NCBI GenBank assembly: GCA_029258915.1
Contig: JAPDJU010000006.1
Coordinates: 37,183-101,182 of the forward strand
Reading direction: 5' to 3'
Source of the DNA: Thermoproteota archaeon
GTDB lineage: Archaea > Thermoproteota > Thermoprotei_A > EX4484-217-1
DNA: 64,000 nucleotides
Of this stretch, positions 49,419 through 59,385 are shown piece after piece; the stretch's first letter is position 1, and each line of letters begins with the position of its first letter. The translations under genes and the position numbers were made by a program. Below the pieces are notes generated by a model. The model was not told the DNA's origin and did no database searches. It saw nothing but the letters and a program-made list of their open reading frames with translations.

Positions 49419-50129
49419 GTGAATAATATGAGTCAGCCAATAAATGTTAAACCACATGAGAAATTTGAAGGAGTATATATCGTTGAGCTTGAAGATGGAT
49501 CATTAAAAATAACAACTAAAAACCTAACTCCAGGCAGGAGAGTTTATGGTGAACGGCTATTTAGGATAGGTGGCGTTGAATATAGGGAATGGAATCCGTA
49601 TCGTAGTAAGCTTGGAGCAGCTATTTTAAAGGGAATATCTCATGTACCGTTGAGAAGTGGAGTTAAAGTACTATACCTTGGTGTAGCTACGGGAACAACT
49701 GCAAGCCACGTTTCAGACATTATTGGTTTAGAAGGTAAACTCTACGGTATAGAGTTCGCCTATAGAGTTATGAGAGAATTTGTAGCATTAGCCGAGATTA
49801 GAAAGAACCTATACCCAATATTAGCAGATGCAAGACTACCACATACATACAGGAATGTAGTTGAAGAAGTTGATGTAATATATTCTGATGTAGCACAACC
49901 TGAACAAGCAAAACTAGTTGCTGATAATGCGGACTATTTCCTTAAAGAAGAAGGCCATCTACTATTAGCTATTAAAGCTAGAAGCATAGATGTTACAGCA
50001 GAACCTTCAGAAGTTTACAGGAGAGAAATAGATACTTTGAAGAATAGAGGATTCAAAATAATAGATGTAGTCCATTTAGAACCTTATGATAAAGATCACG
50101 CAATGGTGTTAGCTGTATTTAAACCTTAG
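49419..50129 (+). CDS. flpA: Fibrillarin-like rRNA 2'-O-methyltransferase
   Basis: EYREWNPYRSKLGAAILKG, VLYLGVATGTTASHVSDI, VYSDVAQPEQ-like. Confidence 0.97.
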   Translation: MNNMSQPINVKPHEKFEGVYIVELEDGSLKITTKNLTPGRRVYGERLFRIGGVEYREWNPYRSKLGAAILKGISHVPLRSGVKVLYLGVATGTTASHVSDIIGLEGKLYGIEFAYRVMREFVALAEIRKNLYPILADARLPHTYRNVVEEVDVIYSDVAQPEQAKLVADNADYFLKEEGHLLLAIKARSIDVTAEPSEVYRREIDTLKNRGFKIIDVVHLEPYDKDHAMVLAVFKP

Positions 50130-50238
50130 AGCTAAACTGCACCTACGTTTCCGCATAAATTTTTAAATCTCTAAAACTACACTTCAAAAGTTTTGGGAAT
50201 AGTAAAAACGCCCTACCCTTAAGAGGAAGGACATCACA

Positions 50239-51135
50239 ATGCTTGTAACAAGAAACCATGGGCTAGTTGAAGAAGTAATAGATACTCTTCGAAGCAGAGG
50301 TTTTAAAGTAGGTTATGTAGAGTACCCTACCTACGAAAGAAGATCATTAGATATTGTAGCTAGAAGAAGTAATGAAAAATACATTATGAAAGTTTCTTTC
50401 AAAATAGACTGCGTTAGCTCTAAAGAACTAGCAGAACTAGCAGCGTTATCTAAAATATTCGATACAGCAGGAATAGTGGTTAGTAAGAAAACTAGGAAAA
50501 AAGAACTAAAAGACTACGTTGTCTACGAACGTTACAATGTACCTGCAATGACGCCTGAAACGCTAAGAGAACTTGTAGATAGTGGAGAAGTATATGTTTA
50601 CGCTGGTAGAGGAGGATACTATGTTAAAATAAATGGTAAGAAACTGAGGAAGAAGAGAGAAGAAAAGGAAATGTCGCTAGGCGACTTAGCTCAACTACTT
50701 GGCGTTTCAAGAAAAGCTGTTTACGAGTATGAAAGAAAAAGAATGAATTTAAGTTTCTCCACAGCTTTAAGGCTAATAGAGATTTTCGGGGAAGATATAC
50801 TACTACCTGTTAACATTAGAGACCATGATATAAGAGAAAGAGGAAAACTTATAGAACTTCAGAAGCTAAAGACAAAGTTTAAAGAAATCGTTTCCCAACT
50901 TAAAAAACTAGGTTTCCTAACAGCAGTTACTGAAAGAACACCTATAGACATAGCAGCTAGAAGAAACGATAAAGGAAAATTTGCTATAACACTTAAAGAA
51001 ACAGGGAGATCGCAAAGAGAACTCGAAGCAAAACTTGAAGCTGCTGAAATAGTTTCAAGAACACTAAACATAAGATCGCTTATAATAGAGGATTTAAAGA
51101 ACCTAGTAAGATATTTATCAGAATTTTATGGGTAA
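50239..51135 (+). CDS. HTH (XRE) transcriptional regulator flanked by duplicated REase-like domains (COG1395-like)
   Basis: Central KREEKEMSLGDLAQLLGVSRKAVYEYERKRMNLSF; flanking repeats RRSLDIVARRS / TPIDIAARRN. Confidence 0.82.
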   Translation: MLVTRNHGLVEEVIDTLRSRGFKVGYVEYPTYERRSLDIVARRSNEKYIMKVSFKIDCVSSKELAELAALSKIFDTAGIVVSKKTRKKELKDYVVYERYNVPAMTPETLRELVDSGEVYVYAGRGGYYVKINGKKLRKKREEKEMSLGDLAQLLGVSRKAVYEYERKRMNLSFSTALRLIEIFGEDILLPVNIRDHDIRERGKLIELQKLKTKFKEIVSQLKKLGFLTAVTERTPIDIAARRNDKGKFAITLKETGRSQRELEAKLEAAEIVSRTLNIRSLIIEDLKNLVRYLSEFYG

Positions 51136-51144
51136 AGGTTAATC

Positions 51145-51681
51145 TTGAAAATATATGTAACGGGAAGACCAGGTGTAGGTAAAACAACAGTTGTTTTTAA
51201 AGCTATAGATATTTTGAGAAAACATGGTTTAAAAATTGGAGGAATTTTCTGCCCAGAAGTAAGAGGCAGTAGCGGTTATAGAGTAGGTTTCAAAATAGTA
51301 AATCTACTAGACCATTCTGAAGGATGGTTAGCAAGAAAGAACGTTCAGCTCAGAGGCCCTAGAATTGGAAAATATGTTGTCATTGTTAATGATGCTATTG
51401 TAGTAGGTGTTAAAGCCCTTAAAGATGCAAGAGAAAAGGCTGACGTAATAATAATAGATGAAGTAGGCCCTATGGAGCTTAGAGTCAGCGAGCTACGTAG
51501 GGAGATAGTAAGCTCATTAAAATCTAGTAAACATATAATAGCTGTAGTACACTATAGGTTAAGAGATTTTGAGATAATGAACATACTTAGAGGTTATCTT
51601 AGATATGAAGTGACATTAGCTAATAGAAGCATATTGCCTAAGATTATAGCTGACAAAATATTACTTGAAATTAAAAGATAA
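51145..51681 (+). CDS. THEP1-like nucleoside-triphosphatase
   Basis: KIYVTGRPGVGKTTVVFKAIDILRKHGLKIGGIFCPEVR; VIIIDEVGPMEL. Confidence 0.92.
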   Translation: MKIYVTGRPGVGKTTVVFKAIDILRKHGLKIGGIFCPEVRGSSGYRVGFKIVNLLDHSEGWLARKNVQLRGPRIGKYVVIVNDAIVVGVKALKDAREKADVIIIDEVGPMELRVSELRREIVSSLKSSKHIIAVVHYRLRDFEIMNILRGYLRYEVTLANRSILPKIIADKILLEIKR

Positions 51682-51698
51682 AAGACAGGCACTAAAGA

Positions 51699-52883
51699 AT
51701 GGAAAAAATACCAACCCAAATAGTCATGGAAGGTTTAGCTAAGATAGCAGTTCCTGATTTTTCAAAGTATAGAAGAGAAAACGGTGTTTATGAACCTACA
51801 TGGGCACCGGTGTTTTATAATCCACTAATGAAACTTAACAGGGATTTGTCTGTAGCCGTTATTGAAGCCTATTCTCTGAGGAGAAAAGCATTGAAGATAG
51901 CAGACATTTTAGCAGGTACTGGTGTTAGAGGTATACGTTTTGCACTTGAAGTAAACAATATTGATAAAGTACATATAAATGACAAAAATCCCTTAGCTTA
52001 TGAGTTCATGATTAAGAATATAGAGTTAAACAATGTGGCAAATAAAGTTGAAGCAGAGAACTTGGATGCAAACTTAATGCTAAGATACCATAGGTTTGTA
52101 GGAGAACTTTTTGATTACATAGATATAGATCCTTTCGGTTCCCCCATAGAATTCATAGATTCGGCTCTAGCTACGGTAAGAATCAATGGAATGTTAGGAA
52201 TAACAGCAACAGACACTGCAGTTTTAGAAGGCAAACATCCAAGTGCATGTATTAGAAAGTATTTTTCGAAATCTGTTAAAACTTACTTTTCTAAGGAACT
52301 AGCTATAAGAATATTGTTAGCATCTATAGTGTTAAGAGCTGCATCCCATGAAATGGGGGTTAATGTTAAGTTAGGTTATTATAACAAGTACTATGTTCGC
52401 GTATATGTTACTATATCTAAAGGGGCTAAAAGAGCCGACGAGTCCTTGAAAAAACTTGGCTACGTTATTTTTGATAGAGAGAAAGAAACATTTTTTATAG
52501 TTCACGATCTAGCAAAACTTTACAGCTTCACTGATGGAAAACGATATGTCATCAGCGGCCCTATATGGTTAGGTAAGTTAGGTGAAAAGGAATTCATAGA
52601 AGATGTATATAAAATCATTACAAAAAAGAGCCACTTAAAGTATAAGGAAATAACAAGACTTATTCTAATGTTAAAAGACGAACTAGATTATCCACCCTTA
52701 TACTATAATGTAGATTCGCTAGGGAAAAAGCTAAAGATATCTATTCCCTCAATGAATAACCTTTTTGAATGTCTTAGAAAGCAAGGTTATAATGCTATAA
52801 GAGTACATTGCGATCCAAAGGGGTTTAAGACAGATGCTCCTTTGGAAACAATTATAGAATGTTTTAAAAAGCTTTCACATTAG
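51699..52883 (+). CDS. trm1: tRNA (guanine26-N2)-dimethyltransferase Trm1
   Basis: ADILAGTGVRGIRFALEV, YIDIDPFGSPIEFIDSAL, LGITATDTAVLEGKHPSAC. Confidence 0.95.
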   Translation: MEKIPTQIVMEGLAKIAVPDFSKYRRENGVYEPTWAPVFYNPLMKLNRDLSVAVIEAYSLRRKALKIADILAGTGVRGIRFALEVNNIDKVHINDKNPLAYEFMIKNIELNNVANKVEAENLDANLMLRYHRFVGELFDYIDIDPFGSPIEFIDSALATVRINGMLGITATDTAVLEGKHPSACIRKYFSKSVKTYFSKELAIRILLASIVLRAASHEMGVNVKLGYYNKYYVRVYVTISKGAKRADESLKKLGYVIFDREKETFFIVHDLAKLYSFTDGKRYVISGPIWLGKLGEKEFIEDVYKIITKKSHLKYKEITRLILMLKDELDYPPLYYNVDSLGKKLKISIPSMNNLFECLRKQGYNAIRVHCDPKGFKTDAPLETIIECFKKLSH

Positions 52884-53272
52884 CCTTCTTTCGATTTTTT
52901 AGAAAGTACTCCCTGAATAATCCATTCCGTTAGTTTAACGCATGTTGATGGATTTATGTAGCTACCTTCAGAACACTTACTGTATAGTGGACAGGTAAAG
53001 CATGGTATATCTATTACTCCATTAAGTTTTATTCTCTCCGTAACTTCTTTTACTTTCTTAATATAAAGTCTGTAAGTTCTCTTACCATTATGTGTTACAG
53101 GTTCCCTCCCGATAAGTCCTCTTTTTAACAGCTTTAACGCTATCCTAGATCCTTCTCTACTATCTATACCGAGCCTATGCCAAAGCTCGCTTTGAAGTAT
53201 GCCTTTCTTTCCTGCTTTCCTTATCAGGTTGAAGGCTTTTTGCTCTAAGGGTGACAGTGGTGTTGTAGACAT
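52880..53272 (-). CDS. TFE-beta / RPC39-like transcription factor (WH plus Fe-S Cys motif)
   Basis: IPCFTCPLYSKCSEGSYINPSTCVKLTEWI resembles the C-terminal Cys motif of RPC39/RPC6; preceding winged helix. Confidence 0.8.
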   Translation of the reverse strand: MSTTPLSPLEQKAFNLIRKAGKKGILQSELWHRLGIDSREGSRIALKLLKRGLIGREPVTHNGKRTYRLYIKKVKEVTERIKLNGVIDIPCFTCPLYSKCSEGSYINPSTCVKLTEWIIQGVLSKKSKEG

Positions 53273-53421
53273 GGTAATAGTACCTCCCTGCTATTTAACG
53301 TGCTTGCTTCAGCTTTATCTGCTTCCTTGCTCTATTACTGTTTTCTAATATAATTTTAGAAGTAGTAAGTATTTAGTTTTGCTAGAAAACTAAGTAGATG
53401 TAGGAAAAATGGAGCTTAAAC

Positions 53422-54336
53422 TTAAATTCTCACTTCAAAATCTAGAGCATCTATTAATTCCTTGTACCTGTTTCTAACAGTTACCTCAGTTATACCGGCT
53501 GCATCAGCCACTTCTCTTTGCGTTCTTTTCTCATCCATTAAAACACTAGCTATGTAGATTGCGGCGGCAGCTAAACCTATAGGTCCTTTACCGCTAGTTA
53601 TGCCTCTTTCTCTAGCTAATGAAAGTATTTCAGCGGCTTTTGTTTGCACATAAGCTGGTAAATTCAGCATGTTTAGAAGTTTAGGTACATAGTTTACAGG
53701 GTTTGATGGTGGAGGTTTCTTTCTTAATAGTGTTACTAGTTTTCGATATTGTTGAGCAACTTTCTTTCTAGGCACGTTAATGGTTTTAGCTATCTCATCT
53801 AATGTTCGTGAAATCTTTAGTTTTCTGCACGCTAAATATATTGCAGCAGCAATGTAATCATCATATATCTTACCTCTAATCATTCTAGCTTTAATGGCCT
53901 TTCTTAGGATTATTGCTGCAGTTTCATTTACTGTAGCTGGTAGTTGAAAAGTTGATGTTAAATGGTTTAGTCTTGAAAGAATTTCTATAAGCTTCTTTTC
54001 TTCAGTACTAGCCGCTCTCATACGTTTCTGACATATTATAAGCCTTTTTACTCTAATTTTTTCTCTAAAAGATAACCGTCTACCTTGATAATCTCTATTA
54101 CTTGAATCTATTGTTGTTGTTAATCCTTTATCATGTATTGAAAATGTTCCTGGAGGACCTGTTCTTTTTCTCCTTAAAAGTTGTTCATGAGTGAAGGCCC
54201 TCCATTCAGGCCTTTTATCTATCATTTTGTCCTCTACTACAACACCACATTCAGCACAGACTATTTCGCCTCGTTCAGGAAAGTATATTAGGTTTGAAGA
54301 GCCACAGACAGGACATCTATATATCGTATTTCTCAC
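53422..54336 (-). CDS. tfb: Transcription initiation factor TFB (TFIIB)
   Basis: CPVCGSSNLIYFPERGEIVCAECGVVVED; two cyclin-like repeats; PEWRAF. Confidence 0.97.
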   Translation of the reverse strand: MRNTIYRCPVCGSSNLIYFPERGEIVCAECGVVVEDKMIDKRPEWRAFTHEQLLRRKRTGPPGTFSIHDKGLTTTIDSSNRDYQGRRLSFREKIRVKRLIICQKRMRAASTEEKKLIEILSRLNHLTSTFQLPATVNETAAIILRKAIKARMIRGKIYDDYIAAAIYLACRKLKISRTLDEIAKTINVPRKKVAQQYRKLVTLLRKKPPPSNPVNYVPKLLNMLNLPAYVQTKAAEILSLARERGITSGKGPIGLAAAAIYIASVLMDEKRTQREVADAAGITEVTVRNRYKELIDALDFEVRI

Positions 54337-54596
54337 CTTCTCTTCCTAGTTTTTCTTTTAGGCCTTCTAGGCCTATAATAAAGAGGAGAAGGAATATATT
54401 GTAGAGTTAAGCCTTTACTCAGCTTAACGACAGCGTAAGGTTCTTTTACAGACCCTATGATGTCAATAATCCTGCCAATAATCTTCATGTACTTTGTCAG
54501 AACGGGTGATTCTAAAGGAGGCGTTTCTCTGCTTCTCAGCTGAACAATTAGATACCCTGTTTTAGTAGTATGTAGCGGTAATCCTAGATACCTCAT
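54333..54596 (-). CDS. gar1: H/ACA RNP protein Gar1
   Basis: IIGRIIDIIGSVKEPYAVVKL...PRRPKRKTRKRR; next to tfb. Confidence 0.88.
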   Translation of the reverse strand: MRYLGLPLHTTKTGYLIVQLRSRETPPLESPVLTKYMKIIGRIIDIIGSVKEPYAVVKLSKGLTLQYIPSPLYYRPRRPKRKTRKRR

Positions 54597-54775
54597 AAAT
54601 AAACTACCTTGCTAAATCTGTAGCTGTATCAGTAATACTTGGGTAATACCGAAATTAAAATCTTTGCCCTAATAATACCTCACCTATATTTTAAATATTC
54701 TATTAAATATACTAAACGGTATTATCTATGATTATTTAATTGGATGTTAAAATTGGAGTAGAAATTCTGCTATTT

Positions 54776-55087
54776 CTACTGTCTTTTCCTCATTCTAATT
54801 TCTTTAATTTTAGAAGCTAGCTCCTTCAACAACTCAATTTTTCTCTTCGACTTTAAAACTATGACCCTCGTTTTCTCTTGCCACCAATTCGAAGGATAAC
54901 TTTTTTCCTCAACATTAACGAGTATTCCTAATTCTTTTGCGGCTTCAATTAGCTCTCTAGGCTTAGGTGATTTCACAGAATCTTTTAGCGATATTTTTCT
55001 ACCTTTACTCCTGCTTTTTGTTGAATCTATGTTAGATGGCCAAACTACTATGTATTTTCCTTTATATTTTCTCGACAATGTACTCAC
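54776..55087 (-). CDS. srp19: Signal recognition particle protein SRP19
   Basis: KYIVVWPSNIDSTKSRSKGRKISLKDSVKSPKPRELIEAAKELG. Confidence 0.92.
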   Translation of the reverse strand: MSTLSRKYKGKYIVVWPSNIDSTKSRSKGRKISLKDSVKSPKPRELIEAAKELGILVNVEEKSYPSNWWQEKTRVIVLKSKRKIELLKELASKIKEIRMRKRQ

Positions 55088-55096
55088 GGATTACCT

Positions 55097-55480
55097 TCAC
55101 TTTATTAATACAGCATTAAGTACTCCATCTTGGCCTGGTCTTGATGTTATTTTGGCCTTACCTATTTCAGTTTCAATAATAGTACCTTTTACGATAATGT
55201 TTCTCCTAGCATATTCTCTATTAGCTGGTACTTCAAGAACCCTAATTATTCTTACCTTTTTCGCTTTACCTGTTTCAGGGTCTATAACATTCACATAGTG
55301 CACATACTTAAGCTTAACCTTATAATTTCCTCCAAACCCTCGTTCAGCAACACGTACTTCTTTTTCACTAAGTTTAGTCTCAGTAAACGGACCTCCTAAT
55401 TCATACTTCCTTTTCTTTCTCCACGGCCTCTTTTTTCCACCTGAAGGCTTTTTAAAATTGTTTCCTTGATAATAGCTCAT
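55097..55480 (-). CDS. rps8e: 30S ribosomal protein S8e
   Basis: [55 protein letters not shown]; start placed at MSYYQ rather than the extended ORF. Confidence 0.93.
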   Translation of the reverse strand: MSYYQGNNFKKPSGGKKRPWRKKRKYELGGPFTETKLSEKEVRVAERGFGGNYKVKLKYVHYVNVIDPETGKAKKVRIIRVLEVPANREYARRNIIVKGTIIETEIGKAKITSRPGQDGVLNAVLIK

Positions 55481-55600
55481 CAGTGATCCCATGCTTTCTC
55501 TATTACGGTGGTTTACTATCAAACAGTGAGAAATATAAATTTTTACTTTTTAAATATCTTGCAAGACATAGTATACATAGTGTTGAGGGTTTGATTATTA

Positions 55601-56416
55601 ATGTTTAAAAACTTAACTTCACCAAAGTTTTTCGCCGTAATGAATTTCCTACTAAAACCTGTTTACAAAGTTTATGAGAAATGGCTATGGCTTCAAATAA
55701 AGAATGGACCTATACCTAAACATGTAGCTATAATACCTGATGGAAATAGGAGATGGGCAAAAAGCTTAGGTCTAGATCCTAAAGTAGGTCACCTATACGG
55801 TTACGAAAGAATGAAGGAAGTTGTTAGTTGGTGTTTAGATTTAGGTATTAAAACCTTAACAGTATATGCTTTATCAATAGATAACTTAAGAAAAAGATCT
55901 AAGGATGAAATAGGGCATTTATTTAACCTAATATCTGAAGGTCTTAAGGCGCTTTTAAAATACGATATCATAGTTAAGAAGAAGGTTAAAGTTAAGGTTA
56001 TTGGTAGAAAGGAAATTCTCCCAAAACGTATTAGAGAAATAGCTGAGGAAATTGAAAGAAAAACTAGAAATTTCAATGAAAGACATTTGTATATCGCGAT
56101 AGGTTATGGCGGCAGGGAGGAAATAGTTGATGCTGTAAAGTCTCTTGTAAAAGATGTAATTGAAGGTAAAATTAAACCTAACGAAATAGATGAAGAAATA
56201 CTTTCAAAGTACATGTATACTAGTGATTTACCAAATCCTGAACCTGACTTAATAATCAGGACTTCAGGTGAAGAAAGGTTAAGCGGATTTTTACTATGGC
56301 AATCAGCATACTCTGAGCTATACTTCTGTGATGTACATTGGCCATCGTTTAGAAAAATAGATTTCTGGAGAGCAATACGTTCATATCAGAGACGGGAAAG
56401 AAGATTCGGAGCCTAA
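55601..56416 (+). CDS. uppS: Cis-prenyltransferase (undecaprenyl diphosphate synthase family)
   Basis: PKHVAIIPDGNRRWAKSLG, TVYALSIDN, DLIIRTSGEERLSGFLLWQSAYSELYF. Confidence 0.96.
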   Translation: MFKNLTSPKFFAVMNFLLKPVYKVYEKWLWLQIKNGPIPKHVAIIPDGNRRWAKSLGLDPKVGHLYGYERMKEVVSWCLDLGIKTLTVYALSIDNLRKRSKDEIGHLFNLISEGLKALLKYDIIVKKKVKVKVIGRKEILPKRIREIAEEIERKTRNFNERHLYIAIGYGGREEIVDAVKSLVKDVIEGKIKPNEIDEEILSKYMYTSDLPNPEPDLIIRTSGEERLSGFLLWQSAYSELYFCDVHWPSFRKIDFWRAIRSYQRRERRFGA

Positions 56417-57585
56417 CTTTTCTCTTTAACCTTCATAGCTGCTTTTAATCGTTTAAGTTTCGCCCTAATTTTAAGCCTTGTTAAAGCTCTTTTTCTTAAA
56501 ATATCTTCTCTAACGCTCTTCTCTATTAACGTAAACAAGCCTGTAAGAAAACCTACAACACCTATTGTAACACCTAACCATAAGAAAAGACCGGAAGATA
56601 AAACTGGGTTAATTATTTCACTTGGACTTGTATAGGCTACTTGCTTTAAAATACCGGCTGTAACGTTTAGTATTTTGAAAAGCAAAACTGTAAACACGAA
56701 ACCTATGGCTTCATGCCATATTTTAATATCTCTTCTAATGACTTTAACTATAGCTTTTCCTCCAAGTAGAAGTGTTATCGAGATTATTATAAACGGTGTT
56801 ATGACGTATATTGCCTGGCTCCAAGCTAAAACACCCTTGCTTAAATCAACCATTAGCAGAGTATATGCTGTCCCTAAAACTATGGAAAATACTGCTAAAA
56901 TTGTTGAAACAAATATTACTGGTGATGACTCCCACCATTCTGCAATTTTTCTATCTAATGAGAAACCACGATATATCATAGTGAAACCTATTATTGCTAA
57001 TGCTGCTAAAACTACTTGATCTATTAAACCTATAGCTGCAAATATTGATGCTACAAGTATTATAAGCCCAGGTACTCCGAGAAATATGCGTGAAAACCTT
57101 GGCTCCTCTACTATTTTTCTTAAATATCTACCTATCAGAATATATGTTTCTTCAACGCCACGTGATTGCTCAACAATAACTCTTTTAACAGATTCTATGG
57201 GTGTTAATGAGCTCACTATAGGTATTATAAGTTCATCGTCTGCTCCATCACTTACTATTATAGCTGAACTAGCACCAGTTTTTTCTAAAACTTCTTTTGT
57301 TTCCTCTTTTATCTTAATACCTGCTTTTAAATCGTCCATAGGATCCCCCGTTATTATGGCTACCTCGACATCGTATCCTTCATCCTTAAGTCTTTTAGCT
57401 ACATTTAAAGCTGCAAATACGGCATTTGCATCTGCATCTTCAGGTCTTCTTAAAGCGTATTCTGTAGCTACCTTAAGAACATTATTAAACCCTATTATTG
57501 GAGTTCTAATGTTAAGTACTCTAATATCCGCATCTCTATCAACACATAGCACTACAATTTTCTTCTTCCTTTCCTTAAAGCTCAT
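56413..57585 (-). CDS. DUF373-like integral membrane protein
   Basis: IVVLCVDRDADI..., N-terminal soluble domain plus multiple TM segments; 390 aa. Confidence 0.82.
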   Translation of the reverse strand: MSFKERKKKIVVLCVDRDADIRVLNIRTPIIGFNNVLKVATEYALRRPEDADANAVFAALNVAKRLKDEGYDVEVAIITGDPMDDLKAGIKIKEETKEVLEKTGASSAIIVSDGADDELIIPIVSSLTPIESVKRVIVEQSRGVEETYILIGRYLRKIVEEPRFSRIFLGVPGLIILVASIFAAIGLIDQVVLAALAIIGFTMIYRGFSLDRKIAEWWESSPVIFVSTILAVFSIVLGTAYTLLMVDLSKGVLAWSQAIYVITPFIIISITLLLGGKAIVKVIRRDIKIWHEAIGFVFTVLLFKILNVTAGILKQVAYTSPSEIINPVLSSGLFLWLGVTIGVVGFLTGLFTLIEKSVREDILRKRALTRLKIRAKLKRLKAAMKVKEKS

Positions 57586-57694
57586 AATTTTAATTCCTTA
57601 CCTAAGCTATAATGTACTTTTCCCGTCGTTTAACATTTTGTATTTGAAAACTTATCTAATTTTTTACTTTTCCCCAGTAGTGCTTTTACATTAT

Positions 57695-58594
57695 CTATTT
57701 AGCCTTATCGTTTTCTTCTACTTCGCCTAGTAGTATTCTTAGTTCGTCTAATCTTAGTCTTCTTCTGCTGCTTACTTTCCTCTCTATGTCGCGACGCTTC
57801 TTTTCCAGTATTTGCTTAATTTCTGCTTTTCTCTCCATTTCATTTAGTTCATTGTATTTTTTTCTTAACTCGCTTAGTTTCTTCACATTATTTACCAGGT
57901 TTTCGTTTATTTTATTTAGCATGCTTCTTATTTCATCTATTTCCTTATTTAACCTGCTGATTTCGTCGCCTATAATCTTAGCTTCTTGTGAAAGAAGCTC
58001 TATTTCAGATCTTACTTTACTTAACTTTCCGTAAAGTTGTTCAAGGTTTTCTTTTATGGTTTTTATCTCTATTTTCTCTTTAATGAGTTTAGCTCTAAGC
58101 TCTGTTAGGGTGTTTTTAAGTTCTTTAGCTTTAATTGCTTGACCCAGTGCTTCTTCAAGCTTAGCTATTTGCTCTATAAGTTCTTTTTCCTGTTTAAGTG
58201 TTAGAATTGATGTTTGCTGCTTCCACTCTAGCTGTTGTATCTTTTTTCTTAATTCAGCTACCGGTATTTTTAATGCTTTCGAGTACTTTTGTAGTTCCTT
58301 CTTAACGTTGTTTAGCTCAGCTATTGCTGCTTTAAGTTTTTTATATGCTTCATTCCTTCTCTCTTTAATTTCTTTAACTTGGCTCAAGATGTTTTTCTTC
58401 TTGTTCCTTAGCAGTTTTATTTTCTCTATTAACTGCTTATGTTCTGATATAAGCTCTCTTCTTTTTACAATAAGCTCTCCTAGTTTTGTTCTTAAAATGT
58501 TGCGCTCTACTTTTAACTTTTTAATAGCTGTTTTTGCTTCTTCTATTTCGCTAAGCGTTTTCTTAATTTCTGCTTCTATACTGGAGATATCCAT
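57695..58594 (-). CDS. Coiled-coil protein (COG1340-like)
   Basis: 299 aa, almost continuous Lys/Glu/Leu heptad pattern. Confidence 0.7.
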   Translation of the reverse strand: MDISSIEAEIKKTLSEIEEAKTAIKKLKVERNILRTKLGELIVKRRELISEHKQLIEKIKLLRNKKKNILSQVKEIKERRNEAYKKLKAAIAELNNVKKELQKYSKALKIPVAELRKKIQQLEWKQQTSILTLKQEKELIEQIAKLEEALGQAIKAKELKNTLTELRAKLIKEKIEIKTIKENLEQLYGKLSKVRSEIELLSQEAKIIGDEISRLNKEIDEIRSMLNKINENLVNNVKKLSELRKKYNELNEMERKAEIKQILEKKRRDIERKVSSRRRLRLDELRILLGEVEENDKAK

Positions 58595-58608
58595 TAGGTT
58601 TACACCGC

Positions 58609-59305
58609 CTATTCGAGAAATATTCTCGCATCAACCACTTTTGCTCCTTTACCTTTCTCATAGACCATTATTGGGTTTAAATCTAACTCTTTTATAGCTT
58701 TTATTTTTTCAAGCATTCTAGAAACATTAAACAATATTTCAACTACTGCTTCCATGTCCTTAGGCCCTCCTGTCCTATATTCTTCAAGTATAGGGTATGC
58801 CTTTGTCTCCCTAATAATTTGATACGCATCATCCCTAGTTATAGGCACTATTCGGAAAGGAACATCTCTTAAGACTTCTACAAAAATTCCCCTTAAACCA
58901 AACATTACTGCATAGCCGAAAACGGGTCTTTAATAGCTCCTACAATCACCTCTGTTCCTTGAGGCACCATTTCCTGCACAAGAACCCCTTCTATACGTGC
59001 TTTAGGTTTTCTCTTCTTAACATTCTCCATTATTTTCAGAAAGTTTTTTACCTCTTCAGGATCCTTTATGTTTAGCTTCACTCCGCCAATATCACTCTTA
59101 TGTATTATGTCTGGTGAAACTATTTTTAAACAACAGGATAGCCTATCTCATTAGCTGCTTTAACAGCTTCCTTAACAGTCTTTACTAAAACAGATTTAGC
59201 AACAGGTATGTTAAAAAGTTCGCAAAGTCTTTTAGCTTCATGTTCCAGTAGAAACTTCCGGTTTTGCTTCCTTACTGTTTCAATAATCCTTAACGCTTCT
59301 TTCAT
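58609..59305 (-). pseudogene. ATP-grasp acyl-CoA synthetase (ADP-forming) beta subunit, interrupted by two -1 frameshifts
   Basis: MKEALRIIETVRKQNRKFLLEHEAKRLCELFNIPVAKSVLVKTVKEAVKAANEIGYPVV [fs ~59128] KIVSPDIIHKSDIGGVKLNIKDPEEV...GAIKDPF [fs ~58919] GYAVMFGLRGIFVEVLRDVPFRIVPI...LDLNPIMVYEKGKGAKVVDARIFLE. Confidence 0.85.
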
Positions 59306-59385
59306 TCCAGAACTCCGTTTTGAAATCTTTAGGAACTGTACTTATAAAGGTTGGTTAACGGAGAAGATAAAGATTTAGGTAACTC

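Noticed and set aside
57086-57730. 214-aa plus-strand ORF opposite DUF373 and the coiled-coil gene end
   Set aside because: Antisense shadow; the minus-strand frames are clearly coding.
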